The notes beneath the pieces were generated by a model that was not told the DNA's origin, did no database searches, and saw only the letters and a program-made list of their open reading frames with translations. The translations under genes were made by a program, and so were the position numbers. DNA of 64,000 nt from Saliterribacillus persicus (GTDB taxonomy: Bacteria > Bacillota > Bacilli > Bacillales > Amphibacillaceae), in assembly GCF_003337485.1 (NCBI RefSeq), contig NZ_QPJJ01000009.1, positions 1 to 64,000 of the forward strand. Direction: 5' to 3'. Of this stretch, positions 7,442 to 16,195 are shown in pieces; the stretch's first letter is position 1, and every line of letters begins with the position of its first letter.

Positions 7442-8644
7442 ATGCAATATGATCATATCGTTGTCCGTTATGGTGAGTTAACCTTAAAAGGAAAAAATAG
7501 AAAAATATTTACGACTAAGCTAGGGGAAAATGTACGCGAAAAGCTAAAAGGTTTCTCTAACATCAAAGTAAATAAAAATAGAGATAGAATGTTCATCCTC
7601 TTAAATGGAGAAGATCCTGAACCTATTCTTGAAAAATTGAAAGACGTATTTGGAATTGGCAGCATGAGTGTAGCTTTAAAAACAGAGAATGATGAAGCTG
7701 CAATTAAAAACGCCGCTTTAGAGCTACTCACAAAAAAAGAGAATGTTAAAACGTTTAAAATTACTACTAAACGCTCAAATAAAGAATTTCCAATTGGATC
7801 GCAAACATTTAATCATGTGTTAGGTGGGTATTTATTATCCAATACAAATGATTTTACGGTAGATGTGCATCATCCTGATTTAGAGATTCATGTGGATATT
7901 AGAAATGATGCAACGTATATCACCTCAGAGAAAATTCTAGGCGCAGGTGGATTGCCAGTTGGTTCGTCTGGTAAAACACTTCTACTACTTTCAGGTGGGA
8001 TAGATAGTCCTGTTGCTGGATACTTGACGATGAATAGAGGTGTTCAACTCGAAGCTATTCATTTTCATTCTCCACCATATACAAGTGAACGAGCAAAAGA
8101 AAAAGTGTTAGATTTGGCTGAAAAATTAACGTATTATGGAAAAAATATTCGAATTCATATGATACCTTTTACAGCACTTCAACAAAAAATTCATCGAGAA
8201 GTTCCCCATGGTTATTCCATGACTGTTATGCGCCGTGTGATGTTAAAAATAAGTGAAGCAGTGGCGAAGGAAGAAAATATATTGTCGATCACAACAGGTG
8301 AAAGCTTAGGGCAAGTGGCAAGTCAAACGATGGAAAGTATGCACGCAATAAATGAAGTAACAAATTATCCCGTTTTAAGACCATTAGTAGCAATGGATAA
8401 AGAAGACATTATTAAAATTTCGGAAAAAATTAATATGTATGATATTTCAATTCGACCGTATGAAGATTGTTGTACAGTGTTTGTACCAAAAGCACCTAAA
8501 ACAAAACCAAGGTTAGAAAAAGTCTTGCAATTTGAGGCGCATCTTGATTATGAACAAGAGATAAAAGAATTATTAGCCAATAAAGAAGTTATCGAAACTT
8601 CTAGTTTAAGAAAAAAATCAAAAGAGTTTGATGACCTTTTATAG
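7442..8644 (+). CDS. thiI: tRNA uracil 4-sulfurtransferase ThiI
   Basis: ThiI adenylates U8 of tRNA and inserts sulfur to give 4-thiouridine; in some bacteria it also serves thiazole synthesis. It has an N-terminal ferredoxin-like region, a THUMP domain (about residues 60-165) and a PP-loop ATPase with LSGGIDSPVAGY. It is 400 residues long and, as in Bacillus, lacks the C-terminal rhodanese domain of E. coli ThiI. The frame also opens at GTG 7433, which would overlap nifZ by four bases, but ATG 7442 aligns better with the family start (M-x-YDHI-RYGE) and has AGGTGA just ahead. It works with the desulfurase encoded immediately upstream. Confidence 0.95.
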   Translation: MQYDHIVVRYGELTLKGKNRKIFTTKLGENVREKLKGFSNIKVNKNRDRMFILLNGEDPEPILEKLKDVFGIGSMSVALKTENDEAAIKNAALELLTKKENVKTFKITTKRSNKEFPIGSQTFNHVLGGYLLSNTNDFTVDVHHPDLEIHVDIRNDATYITSEKILGAGGLPVGSSGKTLLLLSGGIDSPVAGYLTMNRGVQLEAIHFHSPPYTSERAKEKVLDLAEKLTYYGKNIRIHMIPFTALQQKIHREVPHGYSMTVMRRVMLKISEAVAKEENILSITTGESLGQVASQTMESMHAINEVTNYPVLRPLVAMDKEDIIKISEKINMYDISIRPYEDCCTVFVPKAPKTKPRLEKVLQFEAHLDYEQEIKELLANKEVIETSSLRKKSKEFDDLL

Positions 8645-8697
8645 AGATATCGACTAACGATAATGGTGAATTTTTCACATTTTCCCATTAACTTAAA

Positions 8698-8727
8698 AGA
8701 ATGAAGCCTCCTCAATCGTACAACCTA
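8698..8727 (+). promoter_or_regulatory. candidate sigma-G promoter for sspA
   Basis: AGAATG (8698-8703) and CAACCTA (8721-8727), spaced by 17 bases, resemble the sigma-G elements TGAATA and CATACTA at 4/6 and 5/7 positions. The position, just ahead of the SASP ribosome binding site, fits forespore expression. Weak match. Confidence 0.35.
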
Positions 8728-8755
8728 GAAATATAGGAAAGAGGAGGTGAAACTC

Positions 8756-8962
8756 ATGGCAAATAGCAATAGCTCAAACAAATTGGTAGTTCCAGGTGTA
8801 AACCAAGCTTTAGATCAAATGAAATATGAAATTGCACAAGAATTTGGTGTGAATTTAGGTGCAGATGAAACAGCACGTGCGAATGGTTCTGTTGGCGGAG
8901 AAATCACAAAACGTTTAGTTCAAATGTCAGAACAACAGTTCAACTCAAACCCAAATCAATAA
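8756..8962 (+). CDS. sspA: alpha/beta-type small acid-soluble spore protein
   Basis: Alpha/beta SASPs coat spore DNA, switch it to an A-like form and protect it, then are degraded at germination. This 68-residue protein contains the whole family signature: [22 protein letters not shown], then the germination protease site region [21 protein letters not shown] and a Gln/Asn-rich end. The frame extends to a GTG at 8747, but that GTG lies inside the ribosome binding site GAGGAGGTGA, so ATG 8756 is the start. Its place beside thiI is conserved in Bacillus. Forespore-specific expression is expected. Confidence 0.96.
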   Translation: MANSNSSNKLVVPGVNQALDQMKYEIAQEFGVNLGADETARANGSVGGEITKRLVQMSEQQFNSNPNQ

Positions 8963-8974
8963 CAAAAACCGTTG

Positions 8975-9015
8975 CATGGAAGAATCGTGGTTAGTCACGA
9001 TTCTTCCATTTTTAA
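8975..9015 (+). terminator. sspA terminator
   Basis: ATGGAAGAATCGTG pairs with CACGATTCTTCCAT, followed by TTTTTAAT. Confidence 0.9.
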
Positions 9016-9103
9016 TAAGTTTTTGATAAGGTAAATCATAATACAAAATTTTTATATAGAGAAAGCTTAGAGAATAGTGGGTTAAGTGAGAGGAGAATCT
9101 TAA

Positions 9104-10690
9104 ATGGGGACGATGTGGTATGGTGGTAAAATTTACACAATGCGCTTACAGGAAGAGACGGTAGAAGCTGTCTTTACTGAGAACGGTAAAATAATCGATG
9201 TAGGAGAAGAATCTTTTTTAAAAGATAAATATAAAGAGCGAATTGATACCTATAAAAACTTAAACAAGGGTGTTATGTATCCTGGCTTTGTTGATAGTCA
9301 TTTACATATAATCGGGCATGGAGAGAAATTATTAAATCTAGATCTTTCTAAAATTACTTCCTCAAAAGACCTTATTATATCCTTGCAAGAGAGAGCGAGG
9401 GATTTAGAGGAAGGCGAGTGGCTTATTGGAGAAGGTTGGAATGAAAATCAGTGGGAAAATCCTCGGATTCTTCATAGGGATGAACTAGATGCTATTTTTC
9501 CGGATAATCCAGTGCTGCTTAATCGAGTCTGTCGTCATGCTGCTATCGTTAATTCCAAAGCATTAGAAATTGCAGATATTGAAGACTCCACCAAGGATCC
9601 TCAGGGTGGTAAAATAGTAAAAGATAGAAAAGGAAAACCGACAGGATACCTCTTAGATCAAGCACAAGAGTTAGTAAAGAAAAAAGTACCGTATATGACG
9701 CAAAAAAAATTAGAGTCAATTATAAATACTGCAATAAAGGATTTGCTTCGTTTAGGCTTAGTAGGAGGACATAGTGAGGATTTATTTTACTATGGTGGTT
9801 TTGCTAAAACACTTCATGCTTATCAGGCAGTAGTGCCAGTGAATTTTAAATTTAGAGCACATTTGTTAGTGCATCATGCTGTGATGGAAGAGGTAAAAGA
9901 GGCCGGATTAACGTACGGAGATGGTGGTGCTTTCACACAATTAGGAGCGATGAAGATCTTTTCCGATGGTGCCCTAGGTGGTCGAACTGCCTGGCTAAAA
10001 GAGCCCTATGCTGATGATCCATCCAATTATGGTCTTCCCATCCATCATAAAGATCAGCTAGAAGGCTTAATTAAAAAGGCAAGAAAAAATAATATGCCAG
10101 TAGCTGTCCATGCGATTGGTGATCAGGCGATAGAAATGATCGCAGATTTATTATTAAAATATCCATTGAGTAATAATCGAAGAGATAGAATCATACATGC
10201 ACAAATTATGAATAAAACACTGTTGAGGAAATTAAAGCAGTTAAATGCGGTGTTAGATATTCAGCCGTCGTTTGTTGCATCTGATTTCCCTTGGGTTATA
10301 GAGCGTCTTGGAAAGAGTAGAGTAAAACAATCGTATCCATGGAAAACATATCTTGATGAAGGTATTCCAATAGCAGCTGGTTCAGATGCTCCAATAGAAG
10401 AAGTGAATCCTCTTTTAGGAATTGAAGCGGCAGTACTAAGAAAATCAAATTTGGATTCAGAAATTTATAACGAAGAACAGCAGTTGTCAGTATATGAAGC
10501 AATTCATCTATACACCACTGGAAGCGCATATGTCATTAACCATGAATACGACCGTGGCCAAATATCCCCTGGATTTGTAGCCGATTTTACAATTCTAGAT
10601 CAGGATTTATTTGAGGTCGAAAAGAACAAAATTCATGAAGCATCTGTTTTAATGACTGTTGTGGATGAAGAAATAATGTATCAAAAATAA
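9104..10690 (+). CDS. ytcJ: YtcJ-type amidohydrolase
   Basis: This is a 528-residue metal-dependent hydrolase of the amidohydrolase superfamily, amidohydrolase_3 group. The metal-binding HxH is seen in DSHLHIIGHG (about residue 65), further ligands in VAVHAIGDQA and RIIHAQIM, and the catalytic Asp in AAGSDAPIEEVNP near the C terminus. The end has the usual small beta subdomain (GQISPGFVADFTILDQDLF). Related YtcJ proteins are annotated as exoenzyme-regulatory or imidazolonepropionase-like, but the physiological substrate is not known and cannot be read from the sequence. The start is ATG 9104 after GAGAGGAGA. It is monocistronic, with a shared terminator against NAD kinase. Confidence 0.88.
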   Translation: MGTMWYGGKIYTMRLQEETVEAVFTENGKIIDVGEESFLKDKYKERIDTYKNLNKGVMYPGFVDSHLHIIGHGEKLLNLDLSKITSSKDLIISLQERARDLEEGEWLIGEGWNENQWENPRILHRDELDAIFPDNPVLLNRVCRHAAIVNSKALEIADIEDSTKDPQGGKIVKDRKGKPTGYLLDQAQELVKKKVPYMTQKKLESIINTAIKDLLRLGLVGGHSEDLFYYGGFAKTLHAYQAVVPVNFKFRAHLLVHHAVMEEVKEAGLTYGDGGAFTQLGAMKIFSDGALGGRTAWLKEPYADDPSNYGLPIHHKDQLEGLIKKARKNNMPVAVHAIGDQAIEMIADLLLKYPLSNNRRDRIIHAQIMNKTLLRKLKQLNAVLDIQPSFVASDFPWVIERLGKSRVKQSYPWKTYLDEGIPIAAGSDAPIEEVNPLLGIEAAVLRKSNLDSEIYNEEQQLSVYEAIHLYTTGSAYVINHEYDRGQISPGFVADFTILDQDLFEVEKNKIHEASVLMTVVDEEIMYQK

Positions 10691-10691
10691 T

Positions 10692-10727
10692 AAAAAGGGG
10701 TGCACAAAAAATGTGCATCCCTTTTCA
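10692..10727. terminator. bidirectional terminator between ytcJ and nadK
   Basis: AAAAGGGGTGCACA and TGTGCATCCCTTTT form a stem with an A-run on one side and a T-run on the other, between convergent genes. Confidence 0.85.
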
Positions 10728-10733
10728 TCTCTT

Positions 10734-11534
10734 TTATAAAAATGTTCTTCTGACACGATCCCAGTACGTATTGTTTTTTAGTTTGACCGTCTTTACACGC
10801 TTTTCACTAAGCGAAACAGCCACTTCTTGGATATTACGGATAGAATATGCCTCATTATCTAAGCCAATGATCGGATAATCATTACCGTCTTGAATGACTT
10901 CTAAGCGTAAAGTTCTTTCTTTATCTAAAATAAAAGAAGAACCTAAAGTGCGGTATCGATTATTATTTAAAGAAGCAAGTTCCGTTACCTGAAAGCAAGG
11001 TGTTTTAGGATCAACGATTGCACCGTGTGTTGATTTATTATAACCAGTACTTCCAGTTGGGGTGGCTACAATAAGCCCGTCGCCTCTGAAACGTTCAAAA
11101 AATACATCATCGATATAAACATCCATCACGATCGTTTTGATAATAGCTGATCGAATGGCCGCTTCATTTAAACAATGAAAGGTTGATTCACCATTAATGG
11201 TTACATCAATTACAGGGAATCTTCTAACTTCCATAGGTGCATTCATCATCGTATGTACCATCTCATCATAGGCGTTCAAATTAAAATCACAATATAAGCC
11301 TGCTTCATTTTCTTTTGCTATACCAACATATAGGCAATCTTGGCGAAAGTGTGTATGACGAACAGCTTGCAGAAACTCTCCATCTCCTCCAACACTCACA
11401 ATGATATTTGCCTCGTCTGGATTATTTACAAGATTAAAGTCATTTTCTTTTGCTAATTCAAATAGTGGAGAAAGTTTTTCTTCTAATTCATCACTTTTTG
11501 GATAATAAAAATACAAGTTCCTTCTAGCATCCAT
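10734..11534 (-). CDS. nadK: NAD kinase
   Basis: Phosphorylates NAD to NADP. At 266 residues it fits the Bacillus PpnK proteins. The GGDG nucleotide-binding motif (IIVSVGGDGEFLQAV), the catalytic NE motif (HCLNEAAIRS) and DGLIVATPTGSTGYN, which binds NAD, are all present in order. Cytosolic. B. subtilis has two NAD kinases, and this position next to ytcJ corresponds to the YtdI paralogue. It starts at ATG 11534, preceded by TAGGAGG. It is transcribed alone towards the shared terminator. Confidence 0.95.
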   Translation of the reverse strand: MDARRNLYFYYPKSDELEEKLSPLFELAKENDFNLVNNPDEANIIVSVGGDGEFLQAVRHTHFRQDCLYVGIAKENEAGLYCDFNLNAYDEMVHTMMNAPMEVRRFPVIDVTINGESTFHCLNEAAIRSAIIKTIVMDVYIDDVFFERFRGDGLIVATPTGSTGYNKSTHGAIVDPKTPCFQVTELASLNNNRYRTLGSSFILDKERTLRLEVIQDGNDYPIIGLDNEAYSIRNIQEVAVSLSEKRVKTVKLKNNTYWDRVRRTFL

Positions 11535-12127
11535 TTACTTAAATCCTCCTAATAAAATCACGGTTATATTCATATGTTATCATTAATTTAGCAATTATCA
11601 TAATAAAATAATGGACAATTATTGAAAGTATGATTAGTGAAAATTTAGATAACTCATGAATGCTAATATGGTTTTGATGAAGTCGAATGAGCTTTACGAT
11701 AGCAGTCATTGTATTTATTAAAAAGAACAGTTATTGGAATGATTTACTCATAACTAATACGAAATTTATCGAACATTTGTCGATCGATAAATAAAAACAA
11801 TTACTTTTTTTACTTTGAGTTTTCCTTTAAGAAAAATGATTATATTCTACTTCTAAGGTGCGATATTATCTACAGAATTATGCCCATGGATTGAAGTTTT
11901 ATGCAGTCTATCCTTTTTCCTTTAAATTTTTTAGTAGCAGAAAATTAACAAAGATGTTAAAACATAATAAGTTGATCTTATTCTATACGCTAACTTGTTA
12001 GATAGTTAATTGGAGAATTTGCAGGTGAATAAACTTGTAAGTAGACAGAATGAGAAGGTCCATGCATACTAAATGGTGAATTATTGCAGAAGAACAACAA
12101 TTTATTAATGTAACAGGAGGAATAAAA
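11535..12127. other. gene-free gap between nadK and ytxK
   Basis: 593 bases hold no convincing frame. Only the divergent nadK and ytxK upstream signals and a short inverted repeat (TTATCGA at 11763-11769, TCGATAA at 11785-11791 approximately) can be pointed to. In B. subtilis several genes (sppA, yteJ, ytfI, ytfJ, tpx) lie here, so this may be a loss scar. I see no recognisable remnant. Confidence 0.5.
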
Positions 12128-13108
12128 GTGTCAAATAATGTAGAAGATACATTTCAAGTTATAGATGAAATAACAGAAACCCTCGAGATGAAACTCCAAG
12201 AGCCCTATTTGGAGTGTTTAACGATTAGTTTACCTTTTCTTTATACTGGAGAATTACCCGAAGAGTTAGATGACCTTCAGATTAAAAAAATTGAAAAAAG
12301 CACCAAAGATTTCCGTATAGATGAAATGGATAAAGAAATAATTAGAAAAGCGACACAACTTGCATTATTAAAAGCCATGAAAGATACAACACAGCAACAG
12401 CATGTTATGACACCTGACACAGTAGCGATGGTTATAGGATATCTTGTACAGAAATTAACAAATAAAAGTGAAAAATTACGCTTATTTGATCCTGCGTGTG
12501 GTGTAGGGAACTTATTAACGGCTGTTTTAAATCAACTTAAAATGGAAATAGAATCATATGGTAGCGAAGTTGATCCAACGTTAGTTCAACTTGCATTAGC
12601 AAATGCTAATTTGCAGAAGAATTCGATCGAATTTTTCCACCAAGATAGCCTACGACCGTTTCTTTTAGAGCCAGTAGATGTAATTATTTCTGATTTGCCA
12701 GTAGGGTATTATCCAGATGATATCCAGGCAAGTAATTACGAACTTAATATTGAAGAATCCCATGCATATAGCCATCATTTATTCATCGAACAGAGTATTA
12801 ATTATACGAAGGCAGGAGGCTATTTAGTTTTTGTCATACCTAGCTTTTTATTTACAAGTGAATATGCAGATCAATTGCACACATACTTACACAAAGTAGC
12901 TCATATCGTTGGAGTTCTTGAATTACCAGAAAGTATGTTTAAAAATGAGAGGAATCAAAAAAGCATTTTAATTTTGCAGAAGAAAGATGAGGATACAACA
13001 CCTCCAAAGCAAGTATTAATGGCAAAATTGCCTTCTTTTAAAAATGTACAAGCTACAGAACAAGTGTTAGCAAAAATTAATCATTGGTTTAAAGAAGAAG
13101 GCTATTAA
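12128..13108 (+). CDS. ytxK: class I SAM-dependent methyltransferase-like protein
   Basis: This 326-residue protein has the fold of N6-adenine DNA methyltransferases of type I systems. The SAM-binding motif is DPACGVGNLLTAVLNQL (about residues 120-136), and EVDPTLVQLALANANL follows as motif II. Where active DNA methyltransferases carry NPPY, this protein has SDLPVGYYPDD, so DNA methylation is doubtful; this variant is usual for YtxK. It starts at GTG 12128, seven bases after CAGGAGG. The neighbour ackA is downstream, as in B. subtilis, but separated by a cre site. No specificity or restriction subunit is nearby. Function unknown. Confidence 0.85.
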   Translation: MSNNVEDTFQVIDEITETLEMKLQEPYLECLTISLPFLYTGELPEELDDLQIKKIEKSTKDFRIDEMDKEIIRKATQLALLKAMKDTTQQQHVMTPDTVAMVIGYLVQKLTNKSEKLRLFDPACGVGNLLTAVLNQLKMEIESYGSEVDPTLVQLALANANLQKNSIEFFHQDSLRPFLLEPVDVIISDLPVGYYPDDIQASNYELNIEESHAYSHHLFIEQSINYTKAGGYLVFVIPSFLFTSEYADQLHTYLHKVAHIVGVLELPESMFKNERNQKSILILQKKDEDTTPPKQVLMAKLPSFKNVQATEQVLAKINHWFKEEGY

Positions 13109-13135
13109 AATAGTGAGAATATAACAAATTTGTGA

Positions 13136-13149
13136 AGCAAGCGTTATCA
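13136..13149 (+). promoter_or_regulatory. candidate CcpA-binding site (cre) before ackA
   Basis: AGCAAGCGTTATCA matches 12 of 14 positions of the cre consensus TGWAANCGNTNWCA and is nearly identical in its core to the cre that activates ackA in B. subtilis. It lies about 90 bases before the start codon, the right place for activation of overflow acetate formation. Confidence 0.75.
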
Positions 13150-13237
13150 TGAGGAGTTGCTGTTGCAAACTTCATGTGGCGATGGTTAAATAGTAATAAG
13201 ACATATTATCATGTCAAGTTTGAAAGGGTTGAATAAT

Positions 13238-14437
13238 TTGAGTAATATATTGGCAATTAATGCAGGAAGTTCTTCGCTTAAATTCCAGCTGATGGAGATG
13301 CCTGAAGAATTAGTGCTAGCTAAAGGTTTGATTGAAAGAATTGGTATTGATAATTCTATCTTCACTTTAGAAGTTAATGATGAAAAGGATCAAGTTACAA
13401 AAGAAATTGTTAATCATGAAGAAGCAGTAAAACTTTTATTAAAGAAATTGACTTCATCAGGCGTAATTTCTTCTTTAGATGAAATTGATGGTGTTGGTCA
13501 TAGAGTCGTGCATGGTGGAGAGAGATTTAGTGATTCCACTTTAATAACGGATGAAGTAATTAAAGACATTGAAGAAGTTTCTGATTTAGCTCCACTACAT
13601 AATCCTGCTAACTTAACTGGGATTATAGCTTTTAGAGACATTCTACCAAATGTTCCAGCTGTGGCAGTATTCGATACGGCATTTCACCAAACAATGCCAG
13701 AGCAATCTTATTTATATAGTTTACCTTATGAATATTATAGAGAATATGGTATTAGAAAGTATGGCTTCCATGGTACATCTCATAAATATGTATCAGAAAG
13801 AGCAGCTGAATTAATGGGCTTACCACTTAACCAGTTGCGAATATTATCTTGTCATCTAGGAAATGGTGCAAGTATAGCAGCGATCGAAAACGGAAAATCT
13901 ATTGATACATCTATGGGATTTACACCTTTAGCAGGTGTGACGATGGGTACGCGCTCAGGTAATATCGATCCGGCTTTGATTCCTTATATAATGGACAAGA
14001 CTGGAAAAACTGCTGGAGAAGTAATGAATGTATTGAACAAAGAAAGTGGTATGTTAGCCTTATCTGGATTTTCAAGTGATCTTCGTGATATTGAAAATAA
14101 AGCAAATAATGGTGATGGACGTGCAGAGCTTGCTCTACAAGTTTTTGCCGAAAGAATTCACAAATATATCGGTTCTTATGCAGCAAGAATGAGTGGTGTT
14201 GATGCAATTATTTTCACTGCCGGTGTTGGTGAAAATAGTGTAACTATCCGTGAACGTGTATTAAAAGGTTTAGAGTTCATGGGCGTATATTGGGACCCTT
14301 CTCTTAATAACATTAGAGGAAAAGAAACCTTTGTTAACTATCCACACTCTCCAGTAAAAGTAATCGTTATTCCAACGAATGAAGAAGTAATGATAGCTAG
14401 AGATACGGTTCGTTTAAGCGAATCAATTCACGCTTAA
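13238..14437 (+). CDS. ackA: acetate kinase
   Basis: Makes ATP and acetate from acetyl phosphate and ADP, the last step of overflow metabolism after phosphotransacetylase. Family signatures are present: [14 protein letters not shown] at the N terminus, GHRVVHGGE, the FHGTSHKYV active-site region, SCHLGNGAS and FTAGVGENS. The frame opens at ATG 13211, but the family begins with [15 protein letters not shown], so TTG 13238 (after AAAGGG) is the likely start, giving 399 residues. A cre-like site upstream suggests activation by CcpA when sugar is plentiful. Terminated by a strong hairpin. Confidence 0.97.
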   Translation: MSNILAINAGSSSLKFQLMEMPEELVLAKGLIERIGIDNSIFTLEVNDEKDQVTKEIVNHEEAVKLLLKKLTSSGVISSLDEIDGVGHRVVHGGERFSDSTLITDEVIKDIEEVSDLAPLHNPANLTGIIAFRDILPNVPAVAVFDTAFHQTMPEQSYLYSLPYEYYREYGIRKYGFHGTSHKYVSERAAELMGLPLNQLRILSCHLGNGASIAAIENGKSIDTSMGFTPLAGVTMGTRSGNIDPALIPYIMDKTGKTAGEVMNVLNKESGMLALSGFSSDLRDIENKANNGDGRAELALQVFAERIHKYIGSYAARMSGVDAIIFTAGVGENSVTIRERVLKGLEFMGVYWDPSLNNIRGKETFVNYPHSPVKVIVIPTNEEVMIARDTVRLSESIHA

Positions 14438-14451
14438 GATAATAAAATAGA

Positions 14452-14500
14452 AACGACCTTCTTTTAAACGTAGAAAATACGTAACAGAAGGTCGTTTTTT
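14452..14500 (+). terminator. ackA terminator
   Basis: AAACGACCTTCT and AGAAGGTCGTTT enclose a loop of about 25 bases and end in T6. Confidence 0.85.
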
Positions 14501-14594
14501 CTATCAGTGAGAAATCGTTTAATTATTGATAATAAAAAATACTTCATCTTCATGTGTATTGGTATTTAGAAGTAGTAAATATTATTAAAATGAT

Positions 14595-14637
14595 AAAACT
14601 CTAAGATTTAGGGTAAGACCCAATCTCAGAGTTTTTT
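14595..14637. terminator. terminator for uspA gene, possibly bidirectional
   Basis: AAACTCTAAGATT-GGGT and ACCC-AATCTCAGAGTTT form a stem of about 15 pairs with one or two mismatches. T-runs follow in both directions. Confidence 0.7.
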
Positions 14638-14675
14638 AGTAACCTTATTCTGATAAGTTTTATTGTGATTTTTAA

Positions 14676-15119
14676 TTAGCTTCTAACTACTAGTACATCA
14701 CATTTTGCATGACGTGTGATACTTTCTGAAACACTTCCGATTAAGAATCGTTCTACAGCATTTAAACCAGTAGCCCCACAAATAATGAGGTCAGCTTCAA
14801 ATTTCTTTGCTAAGTCTTTAGGAATTTTTATTTTTGGAGATCCAATTTCTACATGGAGAGTAATATCTGTGACGCCTGCACGACTTGCTTTATGCTTATA
14901 TTCTTCTAATAATGATTGTGCATAACTTTCAGACCTAGAAGCAAGTGTTTGATCATACACTTCAGGTGCAACGGTAGTTATCGTGCGTGTGTCTATAACA
15001 TGTACAAGAAACATACTTGCATTATTTCTCTTTACAATATCTACCGCTTTATTAAAAGCTAAGTCGGATGCATCAGAGCCGTCCACTGCAATTAAAATGC
15101 GATTATATTCAAATGCCAT
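14676..15119 (-). CDS. UspA-family universal stress protein
   Basis: This is a 147-residue single Usp domain. It begins YNRILIAVDGSDASDLAFNKAV, the usual first strand with Asp for ATP binding, and ends with CGATGLNAVERFLIGSVSESITRHAKCDVLVV, which contains the ATP-binding G-2x-G-9x-G-S/T motif, so it is probably an ATP-binding type. Such proteins help survival in stationary phase or under stress, by mechanisms that remain unclear. The start ATG 15119 follows AGGGAGAGA. It stands alone, facing ackA tail to tail. Confidence 0.93.
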   Translation of the reverse strand: MAFEYNRILIAVDGSDASDLAFNKAVDIVKRNNASMFLVHVIDTRTITTVAPEVYDQTLASRSESYAQSLLEEYKHKASRAGVTDITLHVEIGSPKIKIPKDLAKKFEADLIICGATGLNAVERFLIGSVSESITRHAKCDVLVVRS

Positions 15120-15289
15120 TATAAATCTCTCCCTTCTATTTCTACTTATATTATATCATGAATGCGCTTTAACGTAACGTAGAAACTGGTTTAATAGTGA
15201 TGATTATTAGAAATTATTATATACTTATTGTAGGATAAAATTATAAGAGTAGTGTGAGAGTGGTTTTAATTGTTCGAAGGAGGATACAT

Positions 15290-16042
15290 ATGGGTCATGC
15301 ATTTATTACAGCTGGAACAAAAGGTCTAGGTTTAAAGGCAACAGAATTATTTCTAGCAAAAGGACATCAGGTTACGCTCACGTATTTTCAGGATTATGAG
15401 CGGGTAAAAGAACTTAAATCACGCTTTAGTGGTACTGATATTCATTTCGTGAAGGCTGATGTTACGATTAAAAAAGACATAGAAAATGCAGTGAAAGAAG
15501 CAAATAGTAAGTTCGGCACAATAGATTACTTAATAAATAATGCTGGTCCATTTATTTTTGAAAGGAAAAAATTAATTGATCATTCCATAGAAGAGTGGGA
15601 TGCGATGGTGAGAGGAAACTTAGATAGTGCTTTTCACTTATTAAAGATGACAATCCCTGCAATGAGAGAACAAAAATTTGGCAGAGTTGTGCATTATGGT
15701 TTTCAAGGTGCTAATACAGCATCTGGTTGGATGTATCGTTCTGCTTTTTCTGCAGCAAAGGTCGGTCTTGTTTCTCTAACAAAATCATTGGCCTATGAAG
15801 AAGCGGAGAATGGCATAACTGTAAATATGATTTGTCCTGGTAATATTGAAGGAGAAATGAAGGAAGCATCTATATCAGAAAGCAGGAAAGTAAAAGATGA
15901 GGAAACACCTATCGGCAGGTCAGGAACAGGTGAAGATATAGCAAGAATGGTATATTATCTTTGTGAAAAGGACTCTGACATGGTAACGGGATCAATTATA
16001 GACATTACTGGTGGACTAGATGTAATTAATCAGCATAGATAA
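15290..16042 (+). CDS. ytkK: short-chain dehydrogenase/reductase-like protein lacking the catalytic Ser-Tyr
   Basis: This is a 250-residue Rossmann-fold SDR. The cofactor loop TAGTKGLGLK (a TGxxxGxG variant, residues 7-16), the NNAG motif (residues 83-86) and the C-terminal ITVNMICPGNIEGEM and DITGGLDV are classical. However, the active-site YxxxK reads F153-S-A-A-K157, and the Ser-containing strand before it reads VVHYGFQGAN, so both the catalytic Ser and Tyr seem to be missing while the Lys is kept. Either the chemistry differs or the protein binds nucleotide without reducing a ketone. The frame extends to GTG 15254, but AGGAGG at 15280-15285 before ATG 15290 sets the start. Related to B. 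subtilis YtkK by position. Confidence 0.85.
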   Translation: MGHAFITAGTKGLGLKATELFLAKGHQVTLTYFQDYERVKELKSRFSGTDIHFVKADVTIKKDIENAVKEANSKFGTIDYLINNAGPFIFERKKLIDHSIEEWDAMVRGNLDSAFHLLKMTIPAMREQKFGRVVHYGFQGANTASGWMYRSAFSAAKVGLVSLTKSLAYEEAENGITVNMICPGNIEGEMKEASISESRKVKDEETPIGRSGTGEDIARMVYYLCEKDSDMVTGSIIDITGGLDVINQHR

Positions 16043-16099
16043 TATAGATTTTTTAAAACCATTAGTGAATTAAACCTTATGTGAAAAGATTAAAGAATT

Positions 16100-16126
16100 T
16101 GAAACCTTTTCTTCACTTGAATCGTA
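16100..16126 (+). promoter_or_regulatory. sigma-W-type promoter of the pspA-like gene
   Basis: TGAAAC (16100-16105), a 17-base spacer and CGTA (16123-16126) match the ECF sigma-W consensus TGAAAC-N16/17-CGTA. The downstream PspA-like gene is a classic sigma-W target in B. subtilis. Confidence 0.75.
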
Positions 16127-16195
16127 AGTAAGATTAACAAGCCGGCAAATCTTTTTAATATGATTCAACTTATTAAATTTGAGGAGGAAACAGGA

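Noticed and set aside
10296-10529. Minus-strand frame in ytcJ
   Set aside because: Antisense shadow of a conserved coding region; no start signal.
12128-13108. ytxK as the modification subunit of a restriction system
   Set aside because: No specificity or nuclease gene is near, the NPPY catalytic motif is replaced by DLPV, and the gene sits in conserved housekeeping synteny.
13920-14207. Minus-strand 95-codon frame in ackA
   Set aside because: Antisense to the conserved C-terminal half of acetate kinase, His/Leu-rich shadow pattern.
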